42,608 nucleotides of DNA from Microcoleus sp. LEGE 07076 (GCF_015207455.1 NZ_JADEWV010000035.1:1-42608), one strand, 5' to 3'; positions 8,832 to 17,728 are shown, counted from the stretch's first letter. A program made the numbers and translations. The notes: generated by a model from the sequence alone, not told the origin.

Positions 8832-8987
8832 CGATGATCTGAACACAAGAAATACAGCATATTCCTGGTTTATGAAGTACAGCAGGAGGCAGGAGGTAAT
8901 AATAGCAATGATTTGGGAACTCGAAAAGATCCTAACCGTTGTGGGATCTAATTATCAGGACTCGCAGGACTCGCTACAAACCGATTG

Positions 8988-11636
8988 TTAATTGAAACCA
9001 GGTATTTTGCCTTGTTGATTTTCTAGGTATAACTGGGTGGCGGCGGCCACCGGTAATGGTTTGCTAAAGAAGTAACCCTGACCCATCTCGCACTGAAGCG
9101 ACTGCAAAAATGCCAACTGTTCTACTGTTTCTACTCCCTCAGCAATCACTTGTAAATTCAAGCCCTGTCCCAGGGCGATCGCCAATTTGACGATCGTAGC
9201 ACCGTTGCTACCGTTCAGCAAATCTGCCACGAAAGATTTGTCTATTTTTAAATTGTTCAGCGGAAAGTTTTTCAGAGACCACAACGAAGAATAACCGGTA
9301 CCAAAATCGTCCAGAGAAATCTGAATTCCCATTTCCTGCAACTGCAGCAATACCGACACCGTAAAATTCACATCAGTCATCGCAACGCTTTCGGTGATTT
9401 CTATTTCTAAATACTCGGGATTTAACTCGGTTTCTGACAAAATTTTAGCGATGCTTTGTACCGTGTTAGCTTGCAGAAACTGGCGGCCTGATAAATTCAC
9501 AGCTACCCGCACCGGCTGCAATCCCATTAATTGCCACGCTCGATTTTGCAAGCAAGCAGTCCGCAGCACCCATTCGTCTATTTGGCAGATAAATCCTGTT
9601 TCCTCAGCTAAGGGAATAAATCGATCGGGAGCAATCAAGCCGCGTTCGGGATGTTCCCAGCGGATCAGAGCTTCCTGTCCGACTATTTTGCCGGTATTTA
9701 AGTTGATTTGCGGTTGGTAGTGCAGCACAAATTCTGATTTTTTCAGAGCTTTGTAAAGCTGATTTTCTAAGTTAAGTTCTTCGGAGACTTGAGTGCCGAT
9801 CGCCCGCGTGTAAAACTGATAATTATTCCGACCTTTCTGTTTCGCTCTGTACATCGCAGCATCAGCATTTTTTAGCAAAGTTTCTGCATCTTCTCCGTCG
9901 TAAGGAGCCAAAGCAATTCCCAAGCTAGCCTTAGTATAAAGCTCCAGACCGTCAAAATCAAAAGGACTGCTTAAACTCAGGATAATTTGCTGGCAAACTT
10001 TAGTTGCGTCCTCTGGGCTGTTGATATTGTACAGCAGCAAAGTAAATTCATCCCCGCCCCAACGGGCGATCGAATCCCCCGGGCGCAAACAGTTAGTCAA
10101 ACGCCGAGATACACCTTGCAGCAACAAATCGCCCACGGGGTGTCCGAGAGTATCGTTAACATTTTTAAATCTGTCCAAATCTAGAAATATCACCCCCAGC
10201 ATTTCGGCGTTTTGGTGAGCGTTTGCTAAAGCTAAAGACAGCCTTTCATTAAACAGCAACCTATTCGGTAAACCTGTTAGTTGGTCGTGAGAAGCTTGAT
10301 GGCGGATCATCGCCTCGACGCGCCTCTGCATGGCGGCCATGTACAGGTGAGTTCCCAAAGATTTGGCGAGCTTCTGTTCGTCGCTGCTCCACTTTTGAGC
10401 TTCCTCGGTTTTGATTTCTTTCCAAGCTGCAAAGGACTGTCGGGGACGATCGTTCCGGGCGTCGGAACTGCAACTGCCCGCCCACCAAATTTCGGTTTCT
10501 ACGGCGCTGCGAAAAACGGTGAGACAGCCGATGCACTGTTGTCGGTATTGCAGCGGTACTGCCAAAAATGACCGAATGTCAGCTGCGAGAAAATTTGCAG
10601 ATAAAGATTTGAGTTGCGGTTCTTGAGAAAGATCGGAAATCGCGTACAAGTGAGGTACGATTAAATTGGAAATATTTGTGTCAATTGAACTGTAATGCTC
10701 GGAATACAGATTTTGAAAAATACCTAATTGGCTGGTATTGTCGGCAGTTGGCGATCGATCGTCTGAATTGGCAAACCCCATGATCTGCTGCCAAAACTCG
10801 CTGAGTTCAATATCTCCGTCCCCTGGCTGCTGGCCGCAGGTATAAAGTTTAGCCGGTCGATCGCCAAACTCGGCTGCAATGTACAGCCGCCCTCCCGAAC
10901 CGCGCAAATGCTTGACAGTTTGTTCGAGAACTGCTTGCCGAATTTCGTTGAGTTCCAGAGGAGAGTGCAGCAAACTGCTAATTTGGTTGACAACTGCTTC
11001 GTCGCGCGCTTGCTGTCGGGCTTGACTGAGGAGAAAAGATTGGGCGATCGCAATTGAAAGCTGATCCACCAACAACTGCACTATTTTCAATTCTCGATCG
11101 CTAAACCGTTTCGGTTGGCTGTGGTGACAGGCTAACAGCCCCCAAAGCTGATTTTGATGCAAAATTGGCACCGTCAGAGAAGAAAGCGCCCCCATAGCCT
11201 TGAGATATTCAACGTGACAGGAATCTACAGGAGAATAGCGAATATCTTCAACGGGTAAAGTTTTGCCGGTTTCGGGACAGTCTAACCGATTAATTGTTTG
11301 ATGCTGCAATTGGACATCTACAATCACTCGCTGTCGCGCTTTGACAAACATTTCGCGGGCGCTATTGGGAATGTCGCCAGCCGGAAAGCGCAAACCCAAC
11401 AGAGATGGCAAATTGTCGCCGTCGATCGACTCAGCAATCACCTCGCCGCTACCGTCTGCTTCAAAGCGATAAACTTTTACCCGATCACTGCCTAAAAAGC
11501 TGCGGATTTCTCGCGCCGTTGTCGTCAAAATCTCTTGCAGTTCTAAAGATTTGCGAATGCGATTAGTAATTCGATTGAGTAATATCTCTTGTTCTAGAGT
11601 CGATCTTGACATTTGTCTAACTTTTGCGCGGGCCAT
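8988..11636 (-). CDS. GAF-GAF-GGDEF-EAL cyclic-di-GMP protein, possible bilin photosensor
   Basis: An 882-residue cytoplasmic protein. The first GAF (about residues 15-200) is phytochrome-like, with a DIP motif at 88-90 and Cys140-His141 in SCHVEYLKAMG, the position where bilins attach in cyanobacterial photoreceptors, then LWGLLACHH. A second GAF follows at about 215-430. The GGDEF domain (about 450-610) keeps an intact GGDEF motif and an RPGD inhibitory-site motif five residues before it. The EAL domain (about 625-870) keeps EALIRWEH, ITESVAM, DDFGTGYSSL and IAEGVETVEQL, so both making and breaking of c-di-GMP are possible. A light-tuned c-di-GMP enzyme is the attractive reading, but chromophore binding is inference. 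The start ATG has AGGG close upstream; a second ATG is nine codons in. Confidence 0.9.
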   Translation of the reverse strand: MARAKVRQMSRSTLEQEILLNRITNRIRKSLELQEILTTTAREIRSFLGSDRVKVYRFEADGSGEVIAESIDGDNLPSLLGLRFPAGDIPNSAREMFVKARQRVIVDVQLQHQTINRLDCPETGKTLPVEDIRYSPVDSCHVEYLKAMGALSSLTVPILHQNQLWGLLACHHSQPKRFSDRELKIVQLLVDQLSIAIAQSFLLSQARQQARDEAVVNQISSLLHSPLELNEIRQAVLEQTVKHLRGSGGRLYIAAEFGDRPAKLYTCGQQPGDGDIELSEFWQQIMGFANSDDRSPTADNTSQLGIFQNLYSEHYSSIDTNISNLIVPHLYAISDLSQEPQLKSLSANFLAADIRSFLAVPLQYRQQCIGCLTVFRSAVETEIWWAGSCSSDARNDRPRQSFAAWKEIKTEEAQKWSSDEQKLAKSLGTHLYMAAMQRRVEAMIRHQASHDQLTGLPNRLLFNERLSLALANAHQNAEMLGVIFLDLDRFKNVNDTLGHPVGDLLLQGVSRRLTNCLRPGDSIARWGGDEFTLLLYNINSPEDATKVCQQIILSLSSPFDFDGLELYTKASLGIALAPYDGEDAETLLKNADAAMYRAKQKGRNNYQFYTRAIGTQVSEELNLENQLYKALKKSEFVLHYQPQINLNTGKIVGQEALIRWEHPERGLIAPDRFIPLAEETGFICQIDEWVLRTACLQNRAWQLMGLQPVRVAVNLSGRQFLQANTVQSIAKILSETELNPEYLEIEITESVAMTDVNFTVSVLLQLQEMGIQISLDDFGTGYSSLWSLKNFPLNNLKIDKSFVADLLNGSNGATIVKLAIALGQGLNLQVIAEGVETVEQLAFLQSLQCEMGQGYFFSKPLPVAAATQLYLENQQGKIPGFN

Positions 11637-11741
11637 CCCTTTTGATCTCCGGCTGTTGACAGCATTTTTGCGAGCTGCTGTGTTAACTCGCCCTGTATTA
11701 TAAGATTACAACACTTTCGCTGCGTCTGTGCGATTTATTCA

Positions 11742-11945
11742 ACCCGGAATCGAGAAATTTGGTTTCTGGGGATGATTTTGATTTACTGACAAATTTCGGT
11801 GAAAAACCCGGTTTCTCAAAAGACTTTTATGAGGACTCGCATTCCTCACTACAAACCTATTGGAGCGCATGGAGAAACCGGGTTGATGATACTTGCTTCT
11901 GGAAATACCCACAGAATGCTGGTTCCTCAACCCGGTTTGTAAGTA
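11742..11945. repeat. Cluster of AAACCCGGTTTCT-type repeats
   Basis: Between the GGDEF-EAL gene and the DUF2267 gene, the motif AAACCCGGTTTCT or its complement recurs in several variants (near 11742, 11802, 11872 and 11927), together with a half palindrome TCCTCACTACAAAC ending at 11856. The unit reappears near 13000, 13053 and 15042. This is repeat-derived non-coding DNA at the 3' end of the DUF2267 gene and the 5' side of the GGDEF-EAL gene. Confidence 0.65.
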
Positions 11946-11966
11946 TTTCTACTCGGAAATGTCCGG

Positions 11967-12770
11967 TTAAGCCGATTTCCAAATTTCGCGAATTCTGTCG
12001 GGCAAAAAGCCTGCTATTTCCTGAATTCGTTCTTCGGACAATTCATCCTTCGTTGCCGAAAATACAGCGGCGATCGCAGTTTCCGGTTTGACTCCAGAAG
12101 GAAGTGCGCCTTCTTGTTCCACTCGAAAAGCAAACAAATTGGAATCGATTCCCACAGGTGCAGGCTCGCCGGTCAAAGGCCGGCGCACCCGGCTCAGCAA
12201 TCCCACCAGCGGATTCGTATCTTTCCAGAGGTCTGCTATTTCTTTTTGCAGGGTTTTGTCGTCTGTAGGCAAAACTTCTTTGTGCAGTTCGGCTTCCACG
12301 CGCTCGCTGGCTTCTGTCGTCATCAAATCGCGCATGATCCGGTACACTAATTCGGTAATGTCGCGCGCATCAAAAATATCCTCCATGTTACCGTTTACCA
12401 TCACTTTTTCCAAAAACGGCATATCCTTAGTGGCGATCGGAACTGCTGACCCTTCTTGATGCAGGGACTTAGGAGGATTTGTCTCCAGTTTCTGCAACAG
12501 TTTGCGACCTTTTTCGGTTAAATCGGCTTTTTGAAATGCCACTAAAGGCGGCAATAACTCAGCCCCTCCGTAAGGCTGTCCGCTAAACTCCGCTTTGATA
12601 AATTGCCTTTGGTTGAGGTAGTCCAAATGACCTAGCAATTCGGCTTCCGCCACCTCTCGACCGACATACTCTTGGGCTGCCTTCCTAATTTCCGACTCTC
12701 CCGTACCGTTGCCGCTGCCAATCTGTTTGAGCAAAATGTAAGTCAGGTCATCTCTGATTGCAATTGTCAT
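11967..12770 (-). CDS. DUF2267-type protein
   Basis: A 267-residue soluble protein. The N-terminal half looks like a winged-helix-like segment (LTYILLKQIGSGNGTGESEIRKAA is its first part, described here in outline) followed by a Glu/Gln-rich linker. The C-terminal half resembles DUF2267, with DITELVYRIMRDLM at about residues 139-152 and a terminal LPDRIREIW. The start at 12770 is preferred over the TTG at 12773 because AGGAG lies seven bases upstream of that ATG. DUF2267 proteins are small helical proteins of unknown function, common in cyanobacteria and often stress-linked. It stands alone between repeat-rich spacers. Confidence 0.65.
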   Translation of the reverse strand: MTIAIRDDLTYILLKQIGSGNGTGESEIRKAAQEYVGREVAEAELLGHLDYLNQRQFIKAEFSGQPYGGAELLPPLVAFQKADLTEKGRKLLQKLETNPPKSLHQEGSAVPIATKDMPFLEKVMVNGNMEDIFDARDITELVYRIMRDLMTTEASERVEAELHKEVLPTDDKTLQKEIADLWKDTNPLVGLLSRVRRPLTGEPAPVGIDSNLFAFRVEQEGALPSGVKPETAIAAVFSATKDELSEERIQEIAGFLPDRIREIWKSA

Positions 12771-13249
12771 CAAAATCTCCTAGGTTAATATCTGGTCAAC
12801 ACCAAGTAAAAACTGATATTTTACTTGCTAAACTTGTGAGAATTATTACTTAAAAATATTGAACTCTAAACCGCAGGCAACAAGTATCTCTCAGCAGGTG
12901 GAAGTTGTTAAAGTTTTGTGTTTGCTAGAATCTTTATTTAGGTAGATTAACTTATGGCAACTGCCGTCTAATATTACAGTCTCGGGCGCAGGCAGTGTCA
13001 AAAACCCGGTTTCTGCCTCAAGCATCTGTCGGATATATGGACGATTTTTAGTAGAAACCGAGTTTTTTGCGTCCTGGAGTGTGTTAGGTATGATTCAGAA
13101 AAGCCCCCGCCACTCTTGAGAGCAACGACAGCAATTAAGGTAGGAAGCTTTACTTGCAATACTTTTCCGCTGCGATCGCGCCCGGTTGCCAAGGCTGAGC
13201 CACCCGCCGTTGGCTGAGTTGATAGTTTGCGGTCTCGATCGGTAAAATT
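12771..13249. other. Repeat-bearing intergenic stretch
   Basis: No credible gene. It contains an inverted pair of the AAAACCCGGTTTCT family at about 13000-13015 and 13053-13068 facing each other, which could form a long hairpin, and an AT-rich zone at 12790-12860 upstream of the DUF2267 gene that is likely its promoter region. Confidence 0.5.
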
Positions 13250-13900
13250 ATGGAGATGCTATGGTATCGATCGAGTGGTGCAGTCTGTGCCTCCAACTGG
13301 CAGCGATATTATACAATCGAGCTAGACCGAAGACTGACCATCGAGGAGCTACAAATACGAGCCAATCTGTTTCAAGTGCCGGAGCGCCACTTGAGGAATG
13401 CCTCGGATACAACTCTGACGATCGTTTTTCGAGCTGCGTTTATGAACTACCCTAATTGGAATCAGAATTTGGAATCCTCGCCATTAAATAACGGTCAATC
13501 GGCGATTGACAGGCGTCCATTAGTTTTGGCTGTAGACGACAATCACGACAACTTAGAACTACTGACGCAAATACTCGATTTGTTCGGCTGCGAGTTCGTG
13601 GGAGCCGTTGACGGGTACAGTGCTCTGGCGGCAGCAGTCGATCGACTTCCAGACCTGATTGTACTCGATATTTGCTTGCCGGATATAGACGGTATAGAAT
13701 TAGTCAAGCGCATCAAACAAAACCCCGACCTGATACATATTCCGATTGTGGCTGTCACAGCACTAGCAAAAGCAGAAGACCGCGATCGGATTCTCCAAGC
13801 CGGCTGCACTGCATACCTTTCTAAACCTTTTAACATCAAAGATTTAGAAACTATTATCAACTACCAACTCAACTATCAGCCGTTTCTGGTTGAATTTTAG
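13250..13900 (+). CDS. Single-domain response regulator
   Basis: A receiver-only protein of up to 216 residues. The receiver fold covers about residues 88-212, with Asp96/Asp97 (AVDDNHDN), the phospho-acceptor Asp140 in VLDICLPDIDG, the Thr in VAVTALA and the Lys in YLSKPF, all intact. No output domain follows, so it probably passes a phosphate or acts by protein contact. The first 64 residues do not resemble a known domain and neither candidate start has a ribosome binding site; an ATG at 13442 would give a 152-residue protein and may be the true start. No kinase is adjacent; the large hybrid kinase and PAS-GAF kinase in this window are possible partners but nothing ties them. Confidence 0.8.
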   Translation: MEMLWYRSSGAVCASNWQRYYTIELDRRLTIEELQIRANLFQVPERHLRNASDTTLTIVFRAAFMNYPNWNQNLESSPLNNGQSAIDRRPLVLAVDDNHDNLELLTQILDLFGCEFVGAVDGYSALAAAVDRLPDLIVLDICLPDIDGIELVKRIKQNPDLIHIPIVAVTALAKAEDRDRILQAGCTAYLSKPFNIKDLETIINYQLNYQPFLVEF

Positions 13901-14252
13901 ACTTAGAACTAGAATCGCGAACTTTAGGTGCAGACTCCAAAATTGCTGTGGTTCCCGTGCGGCCAGTCTCCAAAGTCGCATCGCTGAGCAAATCACTCAC
14001 ACACCTAAAATCTATTTGATTGAGTCTTTTAGTTGCAATTCCAGAACAGACTCTAATTGCGATCGTACCTGCGAAGCCAAATCTTCCTGACCGTTATGAG
14101 CCAGCAATTTTTCAGGCTGAGTAATCGCATTTTCGAGCGCAATTATCAATTTATTATCCAAAAGATTGCATTGCGCCTGACTCGTTTGATGTCCGAGTAG
14201 ATATCGGTACAAAGCTTGGATTCCCTGTGCAAGACTCCGTTCTAATTTGCCG
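13869..14252 (-). pseudogene. Decayed DUF2294 (MpsC-like) gene
   Basis: Reading the minus strand from about 14252 gives PTRGKLERSLAQGIQALYR, then LGHQTSQAQ, LDNKLIIALENAIT and LASQVRSQLE, which is the pattern of the DUF2294/MpsC-like family. A stop codon follows KDSIK near 14012. Downstream, in a shifted frame after two stops, the expected family C-terminus continues as SDLLSDATLETGRTGTTAIL and ends at 13869. A stop codon also sits directly before the first residues and no start codon is present there. So the gene has lost its start and suffered at least one nonsense change and one frameshift. The remaining 66-residue open frame at 14012-14212 is probably not functional. Its 3' tail overlaps the end of the convergent response regulator gene. 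Confidence 0.6.
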
Positions 14253-14501
14253 CGAGTAGGTACTCAAATTTCCCCGGTCATATTTTTTAGATACAGCAAG
14301 ATAACTTAAAAAAACTGTTAACAATTAACCCTTCTCAACCAATACGGTTTAGTTAACACTGTTGGCTGTCGGGAGATTCCTTGGAGCATCCCCCGCATCC
14401 TTGCGGGGACGCTAAAAAATACTTTTTTTACCCGATTTTTAAGGGGGACGCCAGGGGATATGTCTTCAGTTAACTGTTAACTCTTATACGGAACGGTCGC
14501 G
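14253..14501. other. Intergenic stretch with a GC hairpin
   Basis: No gene is seen. A CCCCGCATCCTTGCGGGG hairpin lies near 14393-14410, and TTAACAGTTAAC-like inverted words occur on both sides (near 14318 and 14470). It lies downstream of the BON-domain gene and could help end its transcript. Confidence 0.4.
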
Positions 14502-14873
14502 CTAGCCCACAGTAACTTGATTGGTTTCCACCGCACTTGCACCCTTGACACCTTTAGCAATTGTCGCCAACTTGTTGACAATTTCTTGACTTGGAACAGT
14601 ACCTTTTAGAACCACCGTAGTCCCCAGTTGCGCCACATAAACAGTCTCAATATCCGCAACATCAGGATTTGCATCAAAGGCCTGAGCCACCCGTTTAGCC
14701 AAACCGCTTTGATCGTATTCTCCATTCAATCCCATGCGTTCCGGCGGGATTGTCTGAGGACTCGCAGCAGCTTGAGCTGGAGCTTGAGCTACAGGTGCTT
14801 GGTAAGCAGGAGCTTCCACATTTTCTTGATTTTCTTTTTTTTCTAAACCAAACAATCTTTTTAACCAGCCCAT
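14502..14873 (-). CDS. BON-domain protein
   Basis: A 123-residue protein with a basic N-terminus (MGWLKRLFGLEKKEN), an Ala/Pro/Gln-rich linker at about residues 20-45, and a BON domain at about 55-120 with the pattern LAKRVAQAFDANPDVAD followed by VVLKGTVPSQEIVNKL and a final VTVG. BON domains bind phospholipid or act as small structural modules; the family in cyanobacteria is conserved but without a defined role. The short basic amphipathic start could touch a membrane, but there is no signal peptide. GGAGG lies nine bases before the ATG, supporting the start. It has no obvious operon partner. Confidence 0.85.
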   Translation of the reverse strand: MGWLKRLFGLEKKENQENVEAPAYQAPVAQAPAQAAASPQTIPPERMGLNGEYDQSGLAKRVAQAFDANPDVADIETVYVAQLGTTVVLKGTVPSQEIVNKLATIAKGVKGASAVETNQVTVG

Positions 14874-14979
14874 AGAGTTTGTCCTCCCACAAAGTTTGTG
14901 TTAATTCTTGCGTTAGTTGACAGTTGGCACGCCACCGTGCAGTTGTTATCCTATATACTAGGAATTGCGATCGCGCTTT

Positions 14980-15060
14980 TGGACGCAGAAACCAAATTTT
15001 TATACAATAAAACCTCGTTTCCACCCTTTTGCCCGGTAGAAAAACCCGGTTTATTGAGTT
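14980..15060. repeat. AAACCCGGTTT-type repeat
   Basis: GACGCAGAAACCAAATTT, CCTCGTTTCC and AAAAACCCGGTTTATTG follow each other here and belong to the same intergenic repeat family found at 11742-11945 and around 13000-13070. It lies upstream of the BON-domain gene. Confidence 0.55.
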
Positions 15061-15187
15061 TGACGCGCCATCCATAAATACAATTTAATATTTTACAAGT
15101 TTGCTGATCATCTGCCTGGAGACATAAATTGTCCCGAACTCAAGCAAATATCTGCACTTACCGTTCCGGTAAATCCAACTTAAAGCC

Positions 15188-15412
15188 TTATTCCCAAAAT
15201 TTTACGATTTTTTTGTACGTCCGGTACTGCCCAATATTCGCATCCGCCAAGTTAGTAATGAGAATTAAATAACTTACCATTTTTATTGTTGTTGTGCTAG
15301 GACGGGCGGGACATCCCACAATTATGTCTAAATTATTTAATTCGCGATCCTTAGTAATGCAGCAATCAGATAGACGATTGTCCGACAATTTCGCAACAAC
15401 TCCAGCTCGCAT
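15188..15412 (-). pseudogene. Unknown small ORF interrupted by a MITE
   Basis: The minus-strand frame here is split by the MITE at 15255-15350. If the element and one TTA copy are removed, the frame joins cleanly as LSDCCI then TNLADANIGQYRTYKK and ends at 15188. Upstream the frame stays open to about 15487. I do not recognise the product. It could be an old gene fragment hit by the element or chance coding potential; the clean rejoining after removal is the only argument for a former gene. Confidence 0.3.
15255..15350. mobile_element. MITE, short subtype, with TTA target duplication
   Basis: A 96-base non-coding element with imperfect inverted ends (GTAATGAGAATTAAATAACT at the left; AATTATTTAATTCGCGATCC at the right, whose complement begins GGATCGCGAATTAAATAA). 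It is flanked by TTA at 15252-15254 and 15351-15353. The inside carries a degenerate hairpin (GACGGGCGGGACATCCCACA region). It is closely similar to the copy at 23525-23622. Confidence 0.85.
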
Positions 15413-16148
15413 TTTCTCATCGCTCCAGCGGTAGAAAATAGAAGAATTTAGTGGCGTGTTTTCTGGAAAATAGTATATATTTTTAGTTTAAACTACCGCC
15501 AATTTGTGCAACACAAAAATCAGGTATTTGTAGCATTACCTCAACTCATAATTAGGTCGATTTTTTTTAATAAAAACAATTGCAGTTTGTTAGGCTGATT
15601 TGGAGTTGGTCGAGTCGATCACCCAAACTATTCACCCATCCACAGCAAATGTAGTTAAAGTAACTAAAAATTATTAACGGCTGTTTATGAAAAATAATTT
15701 AACTTTTGATAACAATATAAATAGTCAGGACATTTTAATATTTGTAACTAAAGTAACATTTTATCGCTGACAGAGCTAATACCTTAGAAAGATGTCATTT
15801 TAGGCGGAAAGGAGGAGCATGAGCTTGTAATTATCAAGCAAGGAAAACCAGAAAAATTAATGGCTTGTACAACTGGATTTTCGCGCGATCGCCTTTAAGT
15901 CAAGTTTGAGCAGACAATAGCAATGATTATTTTTGCTTATACCTTGGCAGGATTAGTTTTCTAGTTTTTGACTGGGAAACTTTGCAAGACCCAAATCAAC
16001 TTTGACGACTGCTGCTACCTTAGTAATTGGTAATCGGTGAAAATCTCATCCGTCCCTGTTACCTGTTAGATATTCCGAGCAGTGGCTTGAGGGTTCTAAA
16101 AGTTTAATTGGGGATGCTGGCAAATCACCGTTACCGCAAAACTCTGGA
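15413..16148. other. AT-rich stretch with gene remnants
   Basis: About 740 bases with no intact gene. An antitoxin-like remnant is described separately at 15788-15898. The rest is AT-rich and shows no clear repeat or RNA gene. Confidence 0.4.
15788..15898 (+). pseudogene. Possible Phd/YefM-type antitoxin C-terminal remnant
   Basis: A 36-codon frame reads KDVILGGKEEHELVIIKQGK then PEKLMA and ends at a TAA. The HELVII-x-x-GKP-x-KL pattern resembles the C-terminal part of the DNA-binding domain of Phd/YefM antitoxins. A stop codon precedes it directly and no toxin gene follows, so if real it is a dead fragment. The match is short and could be chance. Confidence 0.3.
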
Positions 16149-16406
16149 GTGTTAAAAATGCTAAAACAAATGTGTTGGTTGCCGAGATTGGGAGGTAATG
16201 GAGAAAAGATATTGCACTTGCGGACTGAAGTACGTCAAGCGTGGCTGCCTTATACAGCTTTTCCGCAATTCGCTGCACCCGACTACAAGGAACCGGACGG
16301 TTCTAAGGGATGGGCAACATTTCAGAAGCTACAAACTCAAGGCTGGAATTTAATATCGACTGAACAAGGGCAGGATTCGTTTTTTGACCAACAGAAAAGT
16401 GCTTAA
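16149..16406 (+). CDS. Small hypothetical protein
   Basis: An 85-residue soluble protein I do not recognise. It is rich in aromatic and charged residues (PYTAFPQFAAPDYKEPDG in the middle) with a C-terminal KLQTQGWNLISTEQGQDSFF. No domain, signal peptide or membrane segment is visible. The main argument that it is a real gene is the strong intrinsic terminator that begins 16 bases after its stop codon. The start is uncertain: a second ATG lies four codons in (MLKMLK), and neither has a clear ribosome binding site. It stands alone. Confidence 0.5.
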   Translation: MLKMLKQMCWLPRLGGNGEKILHLRTEVRQAWLPYTAFPQFAAPDYKEPDGSKGWATFQKLQTQGWNLISTEQGQDSFFDQQKSA

Positions 16407-16421
16407 AGCAAAAACTGCAGC

Positions 16422-16456
16422 AATAAAAGAAGAGGTCAAATCCTCTTCTTTTTATT
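16422..16456 (+). terminator. Rho-independent terminator
   Basis: AAAGAAGAGG and CCTCTTCTTT form a perfect ten-base-pair stem around a six-base loop, followed by TTTTTATT. It follows the small gene ending at 16406 and would stop its transcript. Confidence 0.8.
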
Positions 16457-16663
16457 AGTGTCTCGGACGCAGAAACTGTTTTTTGCTCTGATATTGCCGC
16501 GATATTATGTCCGGCACATTACCTGTAAGCTGTCGCGCCAATAAACATTGCATATTCAGGGCGGGTTCGCGTGCCCACCCCACTCATTGTTTTATTTTGA
16601 CATAAATTTAAATGTCGCTACAGCTTAAACCCTTATTGTTTAAACATTGAAAATAAAGCTAGC

Positions 16664-17728
16664 TTAACGAGAGATAAGCTCCTCAAAAGTTTGTCTTACA
16701 ATTTGCTTTTTGCCAGCTTTTTTCTGCACTTTTGCTATCAAAAATAACCACCAATCTTCCAGATTAAACAATGTCCATCCTTGATGTTTAAAACTTATAG
16801 TAGAATAAATATCTTTTACCCATTCTTTGGTTGAATAATGATGAGCAAAACTGCAATCCTTAAATGATGAATAGGGGGCTAACTCTTGATTAAACAATCC
16901 CAGTATTGTATCGTTAAATCCCCTAGTCATCATATCAAATACTGGATAGGTAGCAATCGGAGAAAAATAGGTTGGAGGCATAACAATATCTATATTATTA
17001 GATTTTCCTGCCTCATCAATCGACGCCAGCGTCAGTCCATAAAAAGTACGCTTAATAGTAGTATAAAATTCGTCTTCTTTATATTCTACGTTGTCCCAAT
17101 TTTGCACCAATAGCGATGCTAGTCTTTTGATAATCGGATGTTTGGGCTTGGCTCCAATCAGACAATTTTGCAAAAAAACCGCTGTCTCCATTGTAGCAAA
17201 CATAGGATGGAACATACCAGCAAAGAAGTCATAGCAATAAACAAAAACATCCAACGGCTTTAAACAAATACAATCGCAGTCAGCATATATTCCACCATAT
17301 TGGTACAAAATATCGTATCGCAGTACATCAACTCGTTCACCTATAGTTAAAGCTTGGTCAAATAAAAACTTAAGCTCTTCGTTGACAAAGGTATAGTTTT
17401 TTACCTCTTCATTAGTCCAAAGTTTATACTCCCAATGTGGATGTTGTTCTCTCCAAGTTTTTTGGTATTCCTGTAATTTTGAAGAAATTTGACGGTTCCC
17501 AATCCATATCTGATGAATAATTTGGGGAATTTTGGGATTCTCTTGAGGTTCAACCTTTAAAAAGTGATTCTTTTGATATAAGGTTTTAAAAAAATTGAAA
17601 GAGTCGAGGTTATTACCTTGATATTTTTCAATCTGCCTAAAATACCCCGTTCCTTTTCCCATAGCCATGTCAAAATCAACATAATAGTTTTGTAATTGTT
17701 CTTGTAACAAAGCTTTCTGAGATAACAT
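16664..17728 (-). CDS. DXD-type glycosyltransferase (GT32/OCH1-like)
   Basis: A 354-residue glycosyltransferase of the sugar-binding-region-with-DXD type. The N-terminal GT-A core starts with IPQIIHQIWIGN at residues 67-78, then WTNEEVKNY, a GERVDVLRYDILYQYGGIYAD run and the metal-binding DCD at 150-152 followed by CLKPLD. This pattern is shared with capsular and cell-wall sugar transferases that use nucleotide sugars. No membrane segment is seen. The gene is noticeably AT-richer than its neighbours, with many Asn, Tyr and Ile codons, which suggests horizontal acquisition. No other polysaccharide gene is adjacent, so acceptor and sugar are unknown. Confidence 0.85.
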   Translation of the reverse strand: MLSQKALLQEQLQNYYVDFDMAMGKGTGYFRQIEKYQGNNLDSFNFFKTLYQKNHFLKVEPQENPKIPQIIHQIWIGNRQISSKLQEYQKTWREQHPHWEYKLWTNEEVKNYTFVNEELKFLFDQALTIGERVDVLRYDILYQYGGIYADCDCICLKPLDVFVYCYDFFAGMFHPMFATMETAVFLQNCLIGAKPKHPIIKRLASLLVQNWDNVEYKEDEFYTTIKRTFYGLTLASIDEAGKSNNIDIVMPPTYFSPIATYPVFDMMTRGFNDTILGLFNQELAPYSSFKDCSFAHHYSTKEWVKDIYSTISFKHQGWTLFNLEDWWLFLIAKVQKKAGKKQIVRQTFEELISR

